DNA of 64,000 nucleotides, from positions 1 through 64,000 of the forward strand of contig CAYRRM010000013.1 in assembly GCA_964426675.1 (NCBI GenBank). The letters run 5' to 3'. A program made the position numbers and the translations under genes. How positions within the stretch are numbered: position 1 is the first letter of the stretch; every line of letters starts with the position of its first letter. The DNA comes from DYMC01 sp035406705 (GTDB lineage Bacteria > Verrucomicrobiota > Lentisphaeria > Victivallales > GWF2-50-93). Of the stretch, positions 9,193-18,277 are shown in pieces. The notes under the pieces are model-generated. The model was not told the DNA's origin and made no database searches. It saw only the letters and a program-made list of their open reading frames with translations.

Positions 9193-9927
9193 TCAATTTT
9201 CAATGGGTAAAGTTTTTCTGAATAAATCTGATGGAATCCCATCGCTTGCAGAACCGACTTTTACATCCGTAAAAGCAACTTTTGTTCTCCATCCAGGACC
9301 ATATATTAAAATCTCATCAACTATCCAATAGTTATTTTCTTTTTTGAACGAGCCTATTTCCATTGTCCGTAACAACTCATTTTTATTTTCAAACCATTCA
9401 ACTTTTAGAGGAAATGCATATTCACGATTCAAAAGGACAACTGCTCTTTCATTTGCCTGCTCAGAGAAAAATTCTATCTCAGCACACTTTGACGTTTTGA
9501 AAATTTTATCTCCTGAGAATTTTACTGGTTCCCAGAATAAAAACGACATAGTTAATTCTTCGGGTCTGAGTCCAATCTGCTCGAGAACTTTTGAATTCAT
9601 ATCACCTTCTTTTATAATAGTTGGAGTTTTTGAATTAAAACCTTGACTTATAGTATATGTCTCAATATTATCAATAGTTATCTGTGCAAATATCATTTCA
9701 GATGTAAATCTCATCCCAAGATAAATACTGTGTTCTTTTGTTTCTAAGTTTCTCTTTTTATGATAGATTTTTCCTGATAGTTGAGCCCAATTTTCTGATG
9801 CAGGAGCACGCCTTGCACGCTCTATTAACTCAAGTTCAGCTTTTGATATTTCATTTTCCTTCGCTGCCAGCATTTGAAGAAAGAAAGAAATGTATAACAA
9901 TAGTAAAAAATATAAAAGTTTTTTCAT
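9193..9927 (-). CDS. LolA-like outer-membrane lipoprotein-sorting protein
   Basis: This 244-residue protein has an N-terminal signal peptide (KKLLYFLLLLYISFFLQMLA). The rest is a beta-rich domain like the outer membrane lipoprotein-sorting family (PF17131 type): FLFWEPVKFSGDKI, KVEWFENKNELLRTMEI, VAFTDVKVG and a C-terminal PSDLFRKTLP. Members lie in the periplasm and share the LolA fold, but most have no tested function. It stands alone between an intergenic relic and the divergent cobD-cobQ gene. A second, more distant LolA-like protein is encoded at 35106-35840. Confidence 0.78.
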   Translation of the reverse strand: MKKLLYFLLLLYISFFLQMLAAKENEISKAELELIERARRAPASENWAQLSGKIYHKKRNLETKEHSIYLGMRFTSEMIFAQITIDNIETYTISQGFNSKTPTIIKEGDMNSKVLEQIGLRPEELTMSFLFWEPVKFSGDKIFKTSKCAEIEFFSEQANERAVVLLNREYAFPLKVEWFENKNELLRTMEIGSFKKENNYWIVDEILIYGPGWRTKVAFTDVKVGSASDGIPSDLFRKTLPIEN

Positions 9928-10003
9928 ATATTATATATCCTTTAAGAAAACGTTTATTTTTATATGGTAAATTCTAAGTTTTAAATTAATTTAACTCAAG
10001 TTA

Positions 10004-12619
10004 ATGAAAAGAAAATTAAAAAAGTATTGTATGAGTGAAAAAATATTTGATGTTCACGGCGGAAATATAACCGCTGCTGCTAAAGAATTAAAAGTAAAAA
10101 AAATACCAGAAAATATCATTGACTTTAGCGTGAATATAAACCCTTATGGCCCACCTGATAAAATAAAAAATCTCATATCTGAAGTAGAATTTGAAGATTT
10201 TATAGAATATCCCAATATTAATTCTGAAAAGGAAGAAAAAGCAATTGCTGATTCACATTCCTTCCATGAATCAGTGATTTTAGGCAATGGGACAACAGAA
10301 CTCTTTATCGCAACATTGAATGCTCTTAAACCTACAAAAGCTATCTTTGCTGCTCCGTGTTATAGCGGTTATCAGGAGGCCTCTATTTCCACCGATATAG
10401 ATTATGAATACACTATCTGCGCCTCTTACAATAATAATTTTAAATTTGATTTGTCAAATTTAATCCCAAAAGAATCAGAAATAGTATTTATCTGTAATCC
10501 AAATAATCCTACTGGTACTATAATCTTAAAAAATGATATTTTGTCCTTTGCAAAAGAATTTCATAAATCATTTATTGCGGTTGATGAATCATTTATCGAT
10601 TATCTCGATAATACAGAAAATTATAGTTTAATAACTAATACAATCCCCAAAAATCTGATTATATTTAAATCATTTACAAAATTTTTTGCTATCCCGGGAA
10701 TACGGCTCGGAGCTATTTTCGCAAATAGAGATATTATCGCAAAAATAAGAAAAAAAATCCCTTCGTGGAATATAAATTCACTTGCGCACCGCATAGCCCC
10801 ATTACTTTATTCAGATGCAAAATATATTTGCGAAATTCGCAAATTAAACGCTGAAAACAGAAATTACATGATAAATGCATTTTCTGAAGCGGGAATCAAA
10901 ATTTTCCCCTCTCAAACAAACTTTTTACTCGGTTATTTTGAGAAAGAAGATATTTGTAAAAATTTCTTGAGGGAAATGCTAAAAAATGGATTCTTAATTA
11001 GAAATTGTAGCAAAATCAATGGACTTGATGGACGTTTTTTCAGAGTTGCAATCCTCGATGAAGAGAAAAACAAAAAACTATTAGAAACTGTAAACGCATA
11101 TTTTAAAGGTAAAAAAAATCTAAAAAGAAAAACCGTAAACAAAAAAACAAAAGCAATCATGATCGTCGGAACAAGTTCCGACAGCGGAAAAAGTCTAATA
11201 ACTGCTGCCCTATGCAAAATTTTCAGTGAAAAAGGTGTGAAGGTTGCCCCCTTTAAAGCCCAGAATATGGCTCTAAATTCCTTTGTAACGAGTAATGGAG
11301 GAGAAATTGGCAGAGCCCAGGCTTTTCAGGCAAAATGCGCAAATATTCATCCATCCACTGATATGAATCCAATCTTGCTTAAGCCAACAGGAGATTCTCA
11401 TTGTCAGGTAATCGCCAACGGCAAAGTCTATAAGAATTTAAGTTCGGCAAAAGAATATTATAAAATCAATAAGGAAGTAAGAAAAATTGCCTTTAAAGCA
11501 TATGACAGACTCTCAGAAAAATTCGATTTAATAATTCTTGAGGGAGCAGGGAGTCCAGCTGAAATCAATTTAATAGAAAGGGACTTTGTAAATATGGCAA
11601 TGGCTGAGTATGCAAATGCAGACACATACCTCGTTGCGGATATTGATAGAGGAGGTGTATTTGCTCAAATTTACGGGACAATAAAGCTTCTTCCACGAAA
11701 ATGGAGACGACTTATAAAGGGCGTTATTATTAATAAATTCAGAGGAGATGAAAGCCTTCTCGTAAACGGGCTAAAAAAAATTGAAGAACTCTCTGGAGTA
11801 AAGGTAATTGGAGTACTCCCATTTATAAAAAATCTTTTGATAGAAGAAGAAGATTCTCTGGGACTTAATAAATTCAAAATAAAAAATAACTCTGAGGATA
11901 AGTTTAAAATAGATATTGCAGTAATCAGGTATCCGCGTATCAGCAATTATACTGATTTTCTCATTTTTCAAAAATTTCCCTGCTGCAATGTAAGATATAT
12001 TGAGAACACAGATTCTTTTGGCAAGCCAGATATAGTTTTCCTTCCCGGTACAAAAAATACACGAGCAGACCTACAATGGATGAAAGAAAATAAACTTTTC
12101 GATAAAATTCTCGACTACAAAAGAAACAATGGACTAATATTTGGAATCTGTGGAGGTTATCAAATGCTTGGAAAAGAGATTTCAGACAAAAACGGATTTG
12201 AAGGAAAACCCGGGATAACTAAAGGTTTTTCATTTCTAAACATAAAAACTATAATTCAAGAAAAAAAAGAGTTAAAACAAGTTGAAGGAGTCGTAAATAT
12301 TGAACTGCCTTTTTGCAAAAAAGGAGTAAAATTTAACGGATATGAAATCCACATGGGAAAAAGTTTCGGTTCAAAAATGGAAATACTGAAATTAAATAAA
12401 GCCACAAGAAAGAATATTGCGTGTTTTTCTGATGATAATACGGTATTCGGTACATATATTCATGGTCTCTTTGATAATAAAATAATTGCAAGCTCTCTCA
12501 TTAACTGGATAGCAAAACGAAACAAAAAAAACATAAATATATCATATCATGAAGACGATAGTTTTGAACAATTCACTAAAATCCTCGAAGCAAAATTAAA
12601 AAAAGTCTTTCAATTTTAA
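10004..12619 (+). CDS. CobD-CobQ fusion: L-threonine-phosphate decarboxylase and cobyric acid synthase
   Basis: This 871-residue protein joins two corrinoid enzymes. Residues about 15-370 are a CobD/HisC-type PLP enzyme, with DVHGGNI, NPNNPTGT, and the PLP lysine K226 in FKSFTKFFAIPGIRLG. Residues about 383-871 are CobQ/CbiP: P-loop GTSSDSGKS (389-397), FKAQNMALNS, ILEGAGSPAEIN, and a type I amidotransferase domain with C716 in GICGGYQMLG and H820 in GTYIHGLF. Together they would supply the aminopropanol-phosphate arm precursor and the amidated corrin ring. No other cobalamin gene is near, and no cobalamin riboswitch fits the 76-base upstream gap. An alternative start is ATG 10031. Confidence 0.93.
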   Translation: MKRKLKKYCMSEKIFDVHGGNITAAAKELKVKKIPENIIDFSVNINPYGPPDKIKNLISEVEFEDFIEYPNINSEKEEKAIADSHSFHESVILGNGTTELFIATLNALKPTKAIFAAPCYSGYQEASISTDIDYEYTICASYNNNFKFDLSNLIPKESEIVFICNPNNPTGTIILKNDILSFAKEFHKSFIAVDESFIDYLDNTENYSLITNTIPKNLIIFKSFTKFFAIPGIRLGAIFANRDIIAKIRKKIPSWNINSLAHRIAPLLYSDAKYICEIRKLNAENRNYMINAFSEAGIKIFPSQTNFLLGYFEKEDICKNFLREMLKNGFLIRNCSKINGLDGRFFRVAILDEEKNKKLLETVNAYFKGKKNLKRKTVNKKTKAIMIVGTSSDSGKSLITAALCKIFSEKGVKVAPFKAQNMALNSFVTSNGGEIGRAQAFQAKCANIHPSTDMNPILLKPTGDSHCQVIANGKVYKNLSSAKEYYKINKEVRKIAFKAYDRLSEKFDLIILEGAGSPAEINLIERDFVNMAMAEYANADTYLVADIDRGGVFAQIYGTIKLLPRKWRRLIKGVIINKFRGDESLLVNGLKKIEELSGVKVIGVLPFIKNLLIEEEDSLGLNKFKIKNNSEDKFKIDIAVIRYPRISNYTDFLIFQKFPCCNVRYIENTDSFGKPDIVFLPGTKNTRADLQWMKENKLFDKILDYKRNNGLIFGICGGYQMLGKEISDKNGFEGKPGITKGFSFLNIKTIIQEKKELKQVEGVVNIELPFCKKGVKFNGYEIHMGKSFGSKMEILKLNKATRKNIACFSDDNTVFGTYIHGLFDNKIIASSLINWIAKRNKKNINISYHEDDSFEQFTKILEAKLKKVFQF

Positions 12620-12661
12620 ACTATACCAAATTGCCTGTAGACTTCATTGACAATGATAATA

Positions 12662-12684
12662 AGTATCCTTCGCTAAGGAGTACT
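12662..12684. terminator. Hairpin between converging cobD-cobQ and serA
   Basis: AGTATCCTT, a CGCT loop and AAGGAGTACT form a 9-bp stem with one bulged G. It lies between two converging genes and could end transcription from either side. There is no clean T-run immediately after it on the plus strand, so rho-independent activity is uncertain. Confidence 0.4.
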
Positions 12685-12744
12685 CTCAAAAATACTCAAA
12701 ACTTATCTAAAAATTTCTTCTTCTAAATAAATCTTTTTTTAAAG

Positions 12745-14313
12745 TCAATTATTAAATACAAAGACTTTTTTTGCTTCAATTTCTTTTGCAATTTTCGCAA
12801 GCAGTTCTGATGGTACAGGAATATTCGTTTTTACCACAGCCAAAGCATAATTTTTTTCAACATTCTGAGGAGCTCTTATATCAATAATATTAATATTATT
12901 TTGGCCTAAAATACTTGCGATTTTTCCAAGAACACCTGGTTTATCGGAATATTCCGCAAAGAGGTTATAGCCAATCGGTTCAAGATATAGTTTATCAAAA
13001 TCATTAATTCTTGAAATCATTAGATTGCCCTCAGCAATTGTCCCGCGAATACTTACTTTTGAAATAACTTTACTCCCCTCAAAAAGGTCAATTGTCATCG
13101 ATTCTCCATAGTTTTTTCTCTCATCTATTTCACGGTTTTTATAAACTATTCCCTTTTCTTTTAGAAATGATTCTGCGTCAGATGCATCAGGATAACTTTC
13201 GAAATCTGGCTGAAAACTTGCCACGATAGGAGGTAAGAGCCATTTTGCAAATTTTCCAAGATTGCCGTAAAAACTCGTTTCAATTTGATGTGGTTGAATA
13301 TTTTCGCCAAGATAAGCCCTTGCAACCTTTGCGAGTATAAATGCAAGCTCCTGATATTTGGGGTCAAGATCGTCTGGCAAGCCCTTGTTCACTACAAATG
13401 TATCAATGCCTTTTTCAAAATAAGCAATAATCTGTTCTGCTGCCCTTCTCGCTGCTGTATCATTTGCTTCATAAGTATTTGCCCCGAGATGAGGAAGCAT
13501 TATATCGGCTATATCTGTACATGATTTTATGCCAGGCTCATCTTTAGGATAGACATCTGTACAAAAAATTATATTCTTCTCTTTTTTCAAAGCCCTTAAA
13601 TCATCCTCATTTACTATTCCTGCTCTGGCGCAATTTACCAGGACTGCACCTTCTTTCATTCTGGATAGAAGATTTTTATTAACCATTCCCTTAGTTTCAG
13701 GGGTTTGTGGGACGTGAAGTGTAATAAAATCTGCTTCTTCAAAAATTTTTTCAATATTTGTTATTTTTACTCCAAGTTGCTGTGCCATATCCTCTGAGAG
13801 AAGAGGATCATAAACAAGAAATTGTATCTCAAATCCAGAAAGCCTTTTTACCACCAGTTTTCCGATATTTCCAAGCCCAATGATACCAATTGTTTTTCCT
13901 GTAAGTTCTCTGCCCATGAATTTCTTTTTATCCCATTTTCCTGCTCTTGTTGATATATCAGCAGGTATCACGAAACGTATTGCAGCTAAAATCATAGCAA
14001 TCACTTCCTCTGCAACGGCATTAGAATTAGCTCCAGGAGTATTCATCACATCAATATTCTTTTTTCTGGCATACTTGCAATCAATATTGTCGTATCCTGC
14101 CCCAGCCCGAACGATTAACCTCAATTTAGGAAGCATATCAATTATATCAGGAGTAATTTTTTCACTTCTAACTATAATTGCTTCCGTATCTTGATTTTCT
14201 CTTACAAGAGTAACAATATCTCTTTCTGAATCTTGAATTACATTATATGATTTTGCCTTTAGAATCTGAGCTGCACTTTTTTCAAATTTTGTTGGAATAA
14301 GTACTTTTTTCAT
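12745..14313 (-). CDS. serA: D-3-phosphoglycerate dehydrogenase
   Basis: This 522-residue protein is the long form of SerA. It has the substrate-binding RAGAGYDNID, the Rossmann motif GIIGLGNIGKLV, the catalytic region NCARAGIVNEDDL, and PHLGANTYEAND with the active-site His. An intervening domain (about residues 320-440) precedes a C-terminal ACT domain (YSDKPGVLGKIASILGQNN), typical of serine-inhibited enzymes. It starts serine biosynthesis from 3-phosphoglycerate. It is a single gene, converging on cobD-cobQ and divergent from rpsD. An imperfect palindrome copy (12787-12799) lies near its 3' end. Confidence 0.95.
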   Translation of the reverse strand: MKKVLIPTKFEKSAAQILKAKSYNVIQDSERDIVTLVRENQDTEAIIVRSEKITPDIIDMLPKLRLIVRAGAGYDNIDCKYARKKNIDVMNTPGANSNAVAEEVIAMILAAIRFVIPADISTRAGKWDKKKFMGRELTGKTIGIIGLGNIGKLVVKRLSGFEIQFLVYDPLLSEDMAQQLGVKITNIEKIFEEADFITLHVPQTPETKGMVNKNLLSRMKEGAVLVNCARAGIVNEDDLRALKKEKNIIFCTDVYPKDEPGIKSCTDIADIMLPHLGANTYEANDTAARRAAEQIIAYFEKGIDTFVVNKGLPDDLDPKYQELAFILAKVARAYLGENIQPHQIETSFYGNLGKFAKWLLPPIVASFQPDFESYPDASDAESFLKEKGIVYKNREIDERKNYGESMTIDLFEGSKVISKVSIRGTIAEGNLMISRINDFDKLYLEPIGYNLFAEYSDKPGVLGKIASILGQNNINIIDIRAPQNVEKNYALAVVKTNIPVPSELLAKIAKEIEAKKVFVFNN

Positions 14314-14543
14314 TTTTTCTCCAATTTTATAATTATATACTTAAAAATATTAAAATGAACTATAAATAATATATAAAAAAATTTAAAAATCTACATTAGC
14401 AGTGGAAATTTTCCAGATCTTTCTTGAAAAAAAATTATATAGCTGTATAATTTAGCCTTCTAAATTTTTTAAATTTTCGTTGGTCCCAGATAAAATAAGG
14501 CTTGACACCGACGAAATAAACAACTAAAAAAAAGGAGTAAGGG

Positions 14544-15140
14544 ATGCAAGTTCGAGCGAAACATAAACTTTGCAGGAGAATTGGCGCCTGTATATGGGGT
14601 TCACCAAAATGCCCAAGCGCAAAAAGACCATATAAAGCTGGCCCACATGGGAAAACTTCACAAAAAAAACTTTCTACTTACGGAGAACTCCTCCTTGAAA
14701 AACAAAAGCTTAAAATGTTTTATGCATTAACAGAAAGACAATTAAGATTAGCATATATGGATGCAAAGAGGAGTAAAATTCAAACCGACTTTAAATTTCT
14801 ACGAAATCTTGAATTAAAACTCGCTTCCGTTGTATATCGCGGTGGACTTGCCCCAACTATTTTTGCCGCAAAACAATATGTTTCTCACCGACATATTCTC
14901 GTTGATGGAAGAATTGTAGACCGCCCTTCCTATATGGTAAAACCAGGCCAGATTATATCTATAAATCCAGAACGTGACCCTGCCCTGGCATCAAAGGTAA
15001 AAGATATTAACTGTGAAGTACCAGCTTATTTACAGTTAGATAAAGATAACTGTAAATTAACGGTGGTCCGTGATCCTGTACCTGGTGAAATACCATGCAA
15101 TATTGAAGTTATGAGAGTTGTAGAATTCTACGCAAAATAA
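14544..15140 (+). CDS. rpsD: 30S ribosomal protein S4
   Basis: This 198-residue protein matches S4, including YGELLLEKQKLKMFYALTER, ELKLASVVYRGGLAPT and the S4 RNA-binding motif HILVDGRIVDRPSYMVKPGQ. Cysteines 10, 16 and 23 at the N-terminus suggest a zinc-binding variant. A strong AAGGAG precedes the ATG. It is encoded alone, away from the usual alpha operon (rpsM-rpsK-rpsD-rpoA), and is followed by a clear terminator. S4 nucleates 30S assembly and often represses its own operon; no such RNA site was identified. Confidence 0.97.
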   Translation: MQVRAKHKLCRRIGACIWGSPKCPSAKRPYKAGPHGKTSQKKLSTYGELLLEKQKLKMFYALTERQLRLAYMDAKRSKIQTDFKFLRNLELKLASVVYRGGLAPTIFAAKQYVSHRHILVDGRIVDRPSYMVKPGQIISINPERDPALASKVKDINCEVPAYLQLDKDNCKLTVVRDPVPGEIPCNIEVMRVVEFYAK

Positions 15141-15172
15141 TCTGTCTTCAAAATACTTTCTTGGTTATTTAA

Positions 15173-15212
15173 AACGGAGCTGAAGCAATATGTTTCAGCT
15201 CTGTTATTTTTT
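15173..15212 (+). terminator. Rho-independent terminator of rpsD
   Basis: The arms AACGGAGCTGAA and TTCAGCTCTGTT pair over 12 bp with one G-U, closing a short loop, and are followed by TATTTTTT. It lies 33 bases after the rpsD stop. This is the clearest terminator in the window. Confidence 0.9.
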
Positions 15213-15633
15213 AAAAGCTACTTAACACTACAACGACTCGAATTACTTACATTTTTGTATTAAGCGACAGTATATTAATAATAAAACACAAAATACAACC
15301 TAAAAAATTCAGTAAAATTAACTAATTTAAATCTCATAAAAAATATTTTGTATTAGAATTCGTTATACTTACTGATGTAACAAATTTTATCAAAGAAATT
15401 TTGAGAATAGAAATTTTACTGCACTTAATGGAAATTAAATAAATAATAATAGCAGATAAAGCTTCTTTTGCAAAAGGCAAGATTCAGTGTTAAATTACTA
15501 TTTTTCAAGATAAAAAATTGGTATTTTGTCCTTATTAAAATAAACTTATCAAAACCTGAGACCTAATTGTTGTTAAATTTAAATTTTAATATTGTATAGT
15601 AATTAATTTTTTCCAAAAATTGATGGTGCTTAA
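15213..15633. other. Intergenic, A+T-rich; no gene seen
   Basis: About 420 bases of very A+T-rich sequence separate the rpsD terminator from the secretion operon. I see no convincing reading frame, tRNA or riboswitch. It presumably holds the promoter of the secretion operon, but no single -35/-10 pair stands out. Confidence 0.5.
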
Positions 15634-16848
15634 TTGGGAAAGATAAAATCTTGTATCTTAATAATGGTCGATAACAAATCCTCTGTCAGGGGATATGCAT
15701 TTCAACTGAATGGGAAGGATAATATAGTTATTGATCGATATTGTAAGAACTCTGGCCCTCAGACGGATCTTCCAGTAAGGATACAGGCTGCATATAAAGA
15801 ATTAAATCCATCCTCAGAGCAATTGATTTTTTTTTCATCGTACCTGGATGGCGCTTTTTGTCTCAATATAAAAATTCCCAAAATGCCTTTATCTGAGATA
15901 AAAAATGCCCTTACTTTTGAAATGCAGAGACAAATTCCATTGCCAGTAGAAACATTAAAATGGAATTTCAAAGTTATTGCAACTCACGAAAACTCCCTTT
16001 CTTTGAAGATTTTTCTGGTAAAAGAAGAAGTATGGAATAAAGTGATTTCATATCTTATTGATTCAAATATAAAAATCGATTACTTTATTTCTCCTCTTTT
16101 CTTGTTAGAACATTTTACAGAGATTTCATCAGAGGAATTTACAGATTTTTTTCAATACTTAATGATAGATTTCTCTTCAGGTATAAATGATAATGATAAA
16201 GCAGAAAAAATAAAAGATATTATTTTAAAGAATTATCATTTCCAGAAAAAAGAAGTAGAGGAAGACTCTGGAATATTCGTAGCAAAACTTATTGCTTCTG
16301 TGATATTTGGGACCAAAATACCAATAAGGAACTTACACCTTTTTGAATTGCCTTCAGACCTTAAGCCTATCAGATTTAGAGCATTAAAATTATCATTCCT
16401 TTTACTTGTAATATTGAACTTACTACTTGGATTTTTATTATTATTTAGATATTCTCTCGATGCAAGAAAAAAACTTGGAGAACTCAAAACAGAAAAAAGA
16501 AAAATTTATACAGAACTCCAAAAAATAGAAAGAGAAGATCGCGGGAATAAATCTTTCGACGACTTTATTGCAAAAATATCAGAATTGGATCCAGGTGAAA
16601 GTGAGATTCTGCCTGCCCTTGTAGTATTAGCTAAAGAATTACCATCAAGCGCATGGATTACAAGTTTTAGTTCAAGGGGAAGAGAAATAGATATAAGCAT
16701 TTCAACAATTGATGAAACTGTAATACAATCAACTCTTTCAAAACTTAGCCAATCAGGAGAATTCTCAAATGTAAGTGTCAGAAATACCAGACGCAACAGG
16801 GATAACTCTGTTACTTTATATTTAAAGTTAACTCACAATAAAAATTAG
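15634..16848 (+). CDS. GspL/PilM-PilN-like secretion platform protein
   Basis: This 404-residue protein has an N-terminal actin-like, PilM/GspL-type domain (MPLSEIKNALTFEMQRQIPL, a hallmark of that fold). A single transmembrane helix follows near residues 250-272, then a coiled coil (KKLGELKTEKRKIYTELQKI) and a PilN-like C-terminal domain (LAKELPSSAWITSFSSRGRE). The order matches GspL or a PilM-PilN fusion. It would couple the cytoplasmic ATPase to the inner-membrane platform. The start is a TTG at 15634 with a weak GGTG upstream; ATG 15664 is the alternative. First gene of a five-gene operon. Confidence 0.75.
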   Translation: MGKIKSCILIMVDNKSSVRGYAFQLNGKDNIVIDRYCKNSGPQTDLPVRIQAAYKELNPSSEQLIFFSSYLDGAFCLNIKIPKMPLSEIKNALTFEMQRQIPLPVETLKWNFKVIATHENSLSLKIFLVKEEVWNKVISYLIDSNIKIDYFISPLFLLEHFTEISSEEFTDFFQYLMIDFSSGINDNDKAEKIKDIILKNYHFQKKEVEEDSGIFVAKLIASVIFGTKIPIRNLHLFELPSDLKPIRFRALKLSFLLLVILNLLLGFLLLFRYSLDARKKLGELKTEKRKIYTELQKIEREDRGNKSFDDFIAKISELDPGESEILPALVVLAKELPSSAWITSFSSRGREIDISISTIDETVIQSTLSKLSQSGEFSNVSVRNTRRNRDNSVTLYLKLTHNKN

Positions 16849-16854
16849 GCGAAT

Positions 16855-17439
16855 ATGAAACAATTTCATAAAATAAAAATAATTTTGGCAATTTGTATTT
16901 TCGCTCTCATTTTTTCTGCCATTTTTATTTTTATTTATTTTTCTGAGAGTATCTGGCCTGGAAAGGAACTCATTTTAAAAAATAAAGGCGAGTTATTAAA
17001 GATGCAAAGTGAATTGCAGGAAAAGTATAAGGATATGGCTTTAAAAAGGCGACTTCGAAACAATTTCATAAAGGAAACGAAAAGCCTATGGATAGAAAAA
17101 AGGGATGGAGATTTACAACAAATATCACAAAAAATTATTGAAAATGCCTCAAAAAATGCAAAAATAACTGTAAACAGTCTTGGAAATTTCAGCCGTTCAA
17201 AAGTCAATGAGCAGTGCTCATATTTTGATTTCAGTGTAGAAATAAAAGGCTCTATGGAAGATTTAGCGAGATTTATGATCGAAATATATAAAAGCAAACC
17301 AACTTTTTATTGGACGCGTTGTGTTATAAGATATTCAAAACCAGATGATAGCAACGAATTAATTCTTAGCGGGGCCTTAAGAGTTGTTTCAGTTGATGAT
17401 CCTTCAATAGTATCGCAAATAATGGAGTTCGAAAAATGA
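16855..17439 (+). CDS. GspM/PilO-like inner-membrane protein
   Basis: This 194-residue protein has a short cytoplasmic tail, one transmembrane helix (about residues 8-29), a coiled coil (LLKMQSELQEKYKDMALKRR) and a ferredoxin-like C-terminal domain (FSVEIKGSMEDLARFMIEIY). That topology is typical of PilO or GspM. It begins six bases after the upstream gene and overlaps the next by 4 bases. It likely dimerises with the GspL-like protein in the periplasm. Confidence 0.72.
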   Translation: MKQFHKIKIILAICIFALIFSAIFIFIYFSESIWPGKELILKNKGELLKMQSELQEKYKDMALKRRLRNNFIKETKSLWIEKRDGDLQQISQKIIENASKNAKITVNSLGNFSRSKVNEQCSYFDFSVEIKGSMEDLARFMIEIYKSKPTFYWTRCVIRYSKPDDSNELILSGALRVVSVDDPSIVSQIMEFEK

Positions 17440-18242
17440 GGATACTCTTTTTATTTGGAAACATGATAGGATTATTAGGTGTGATAGCCCTTGCTTATAT
17501 GAATATAAGCTTCAGTCCATCTCCCTCTGACCCAGTATTAAAAAACACTCCAGTTCCTGAAAACTTTAATAATATAGAAATAGAAAAAAATCTAAAAAAA
17601 CATGATGACGATTTTTCTATTTTATGGGATGCAAATGTTTTTAGTCAGTTCAGAGCAAAAGAAAACGGAGAAAACTTTTCAACTAAATCTAATAATTTTG
17701 AACTTTTAGGAGTGATTCTATATGGAGAAAATTCAGGAGCAATAATTATTGATAAAGGAACTTCAGTATCTTCGTCTCCTACCACTGTAAAACAATTATC
17801 AAACAACCGCCAAAATGAAAGTCAATCCGCTCAAGATAAAGCACCTCAATTTTATAAATTAAATGAAATTCTCCCAAATGGTTTTATCTTAAGAGAAATC
17901 AATCATAATTCAGTTACATTGATAAGGGGAAGAGAACAAATAGTTCTACAACTCGATTTTGACGATGAAGGCTCAAAAATGAGAACTAATGAGGCAAGAA
18001 AAATATCATCTTCATATTCGGGACAAGAAGGAGAAAACGCAAAAGCAAAAGAACAAAGTCAAAATAATGTAATAATTTTTCCTCCACGAGGACAAAATCT
18101 CCAGCCTAAGACAATTAAAGAAGACGATGATAAACCTGAGAATAAAAAAAATGAAGATGATGATAGAAATAACACACAAAATACAATTATGCTAAAACGT
18201 ACTAACAATTCCATCCGAAAACCAGGGGAAATTTCAAAATGA
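17436..18242 (+). CDS. GspC-like protein with homology-region domain
   Basis: This 268-residue protein has an N-terminal membrane helix followed by a region resembling the GspC HR domain: FELLGVILYGENSGAIIID and, after a Ser/Gln-rich insert, FYKLNEILPNGFILREINHN. GspC links the inner-membrane platform to the secretin. The C-terminal third is highly charged and low in complexity (KKNEDDDRNN), with no PDZ domain evident. It overlaps its neighbours on both sides (ATGA with gspM; stop overlapping the first possible gspD start). Confidence 0.72.
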   Translation: MRILFLFGNMIGLLGVIALAYMNISFSPSPSDPVLKNTPVPENFNNIEIEKNLKKHDDDFSILWDANVFSQFRAKENGENFSTKSNNFELLGVILYGENSGAIIIDKGTSVSSSPTTVKQLSNNRQNESQSAQDKAPQFYKLNEILPNGFILREINHNSVTLIRGREQIVLQLDFDDEGSKMRTNEARKISSSYSGQEGENAKAKEQSQNNVIIFPPRGQNLQPKTIKEDDDKPENKKNEDDDRNNTQNTIMLKRTNNSIRKPGEISK

Positions 18243-18277
18243 TTAATAAGAATTTTAAATTAAGGAGGATAAACAAT

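Noticed and set aside
9928..10003. Cobalamin riboswitch before the cobD-cobQ fusion
   Set aside because: The gap is too short and lacks a B12-box-like sequence.
14501..14530. TTGACA with a TAAAAA box upstream of rpsD
   Set aside because: The -10 candidate would overlap the ribosome-binding site and leave almost no leader, so it is probably chance.
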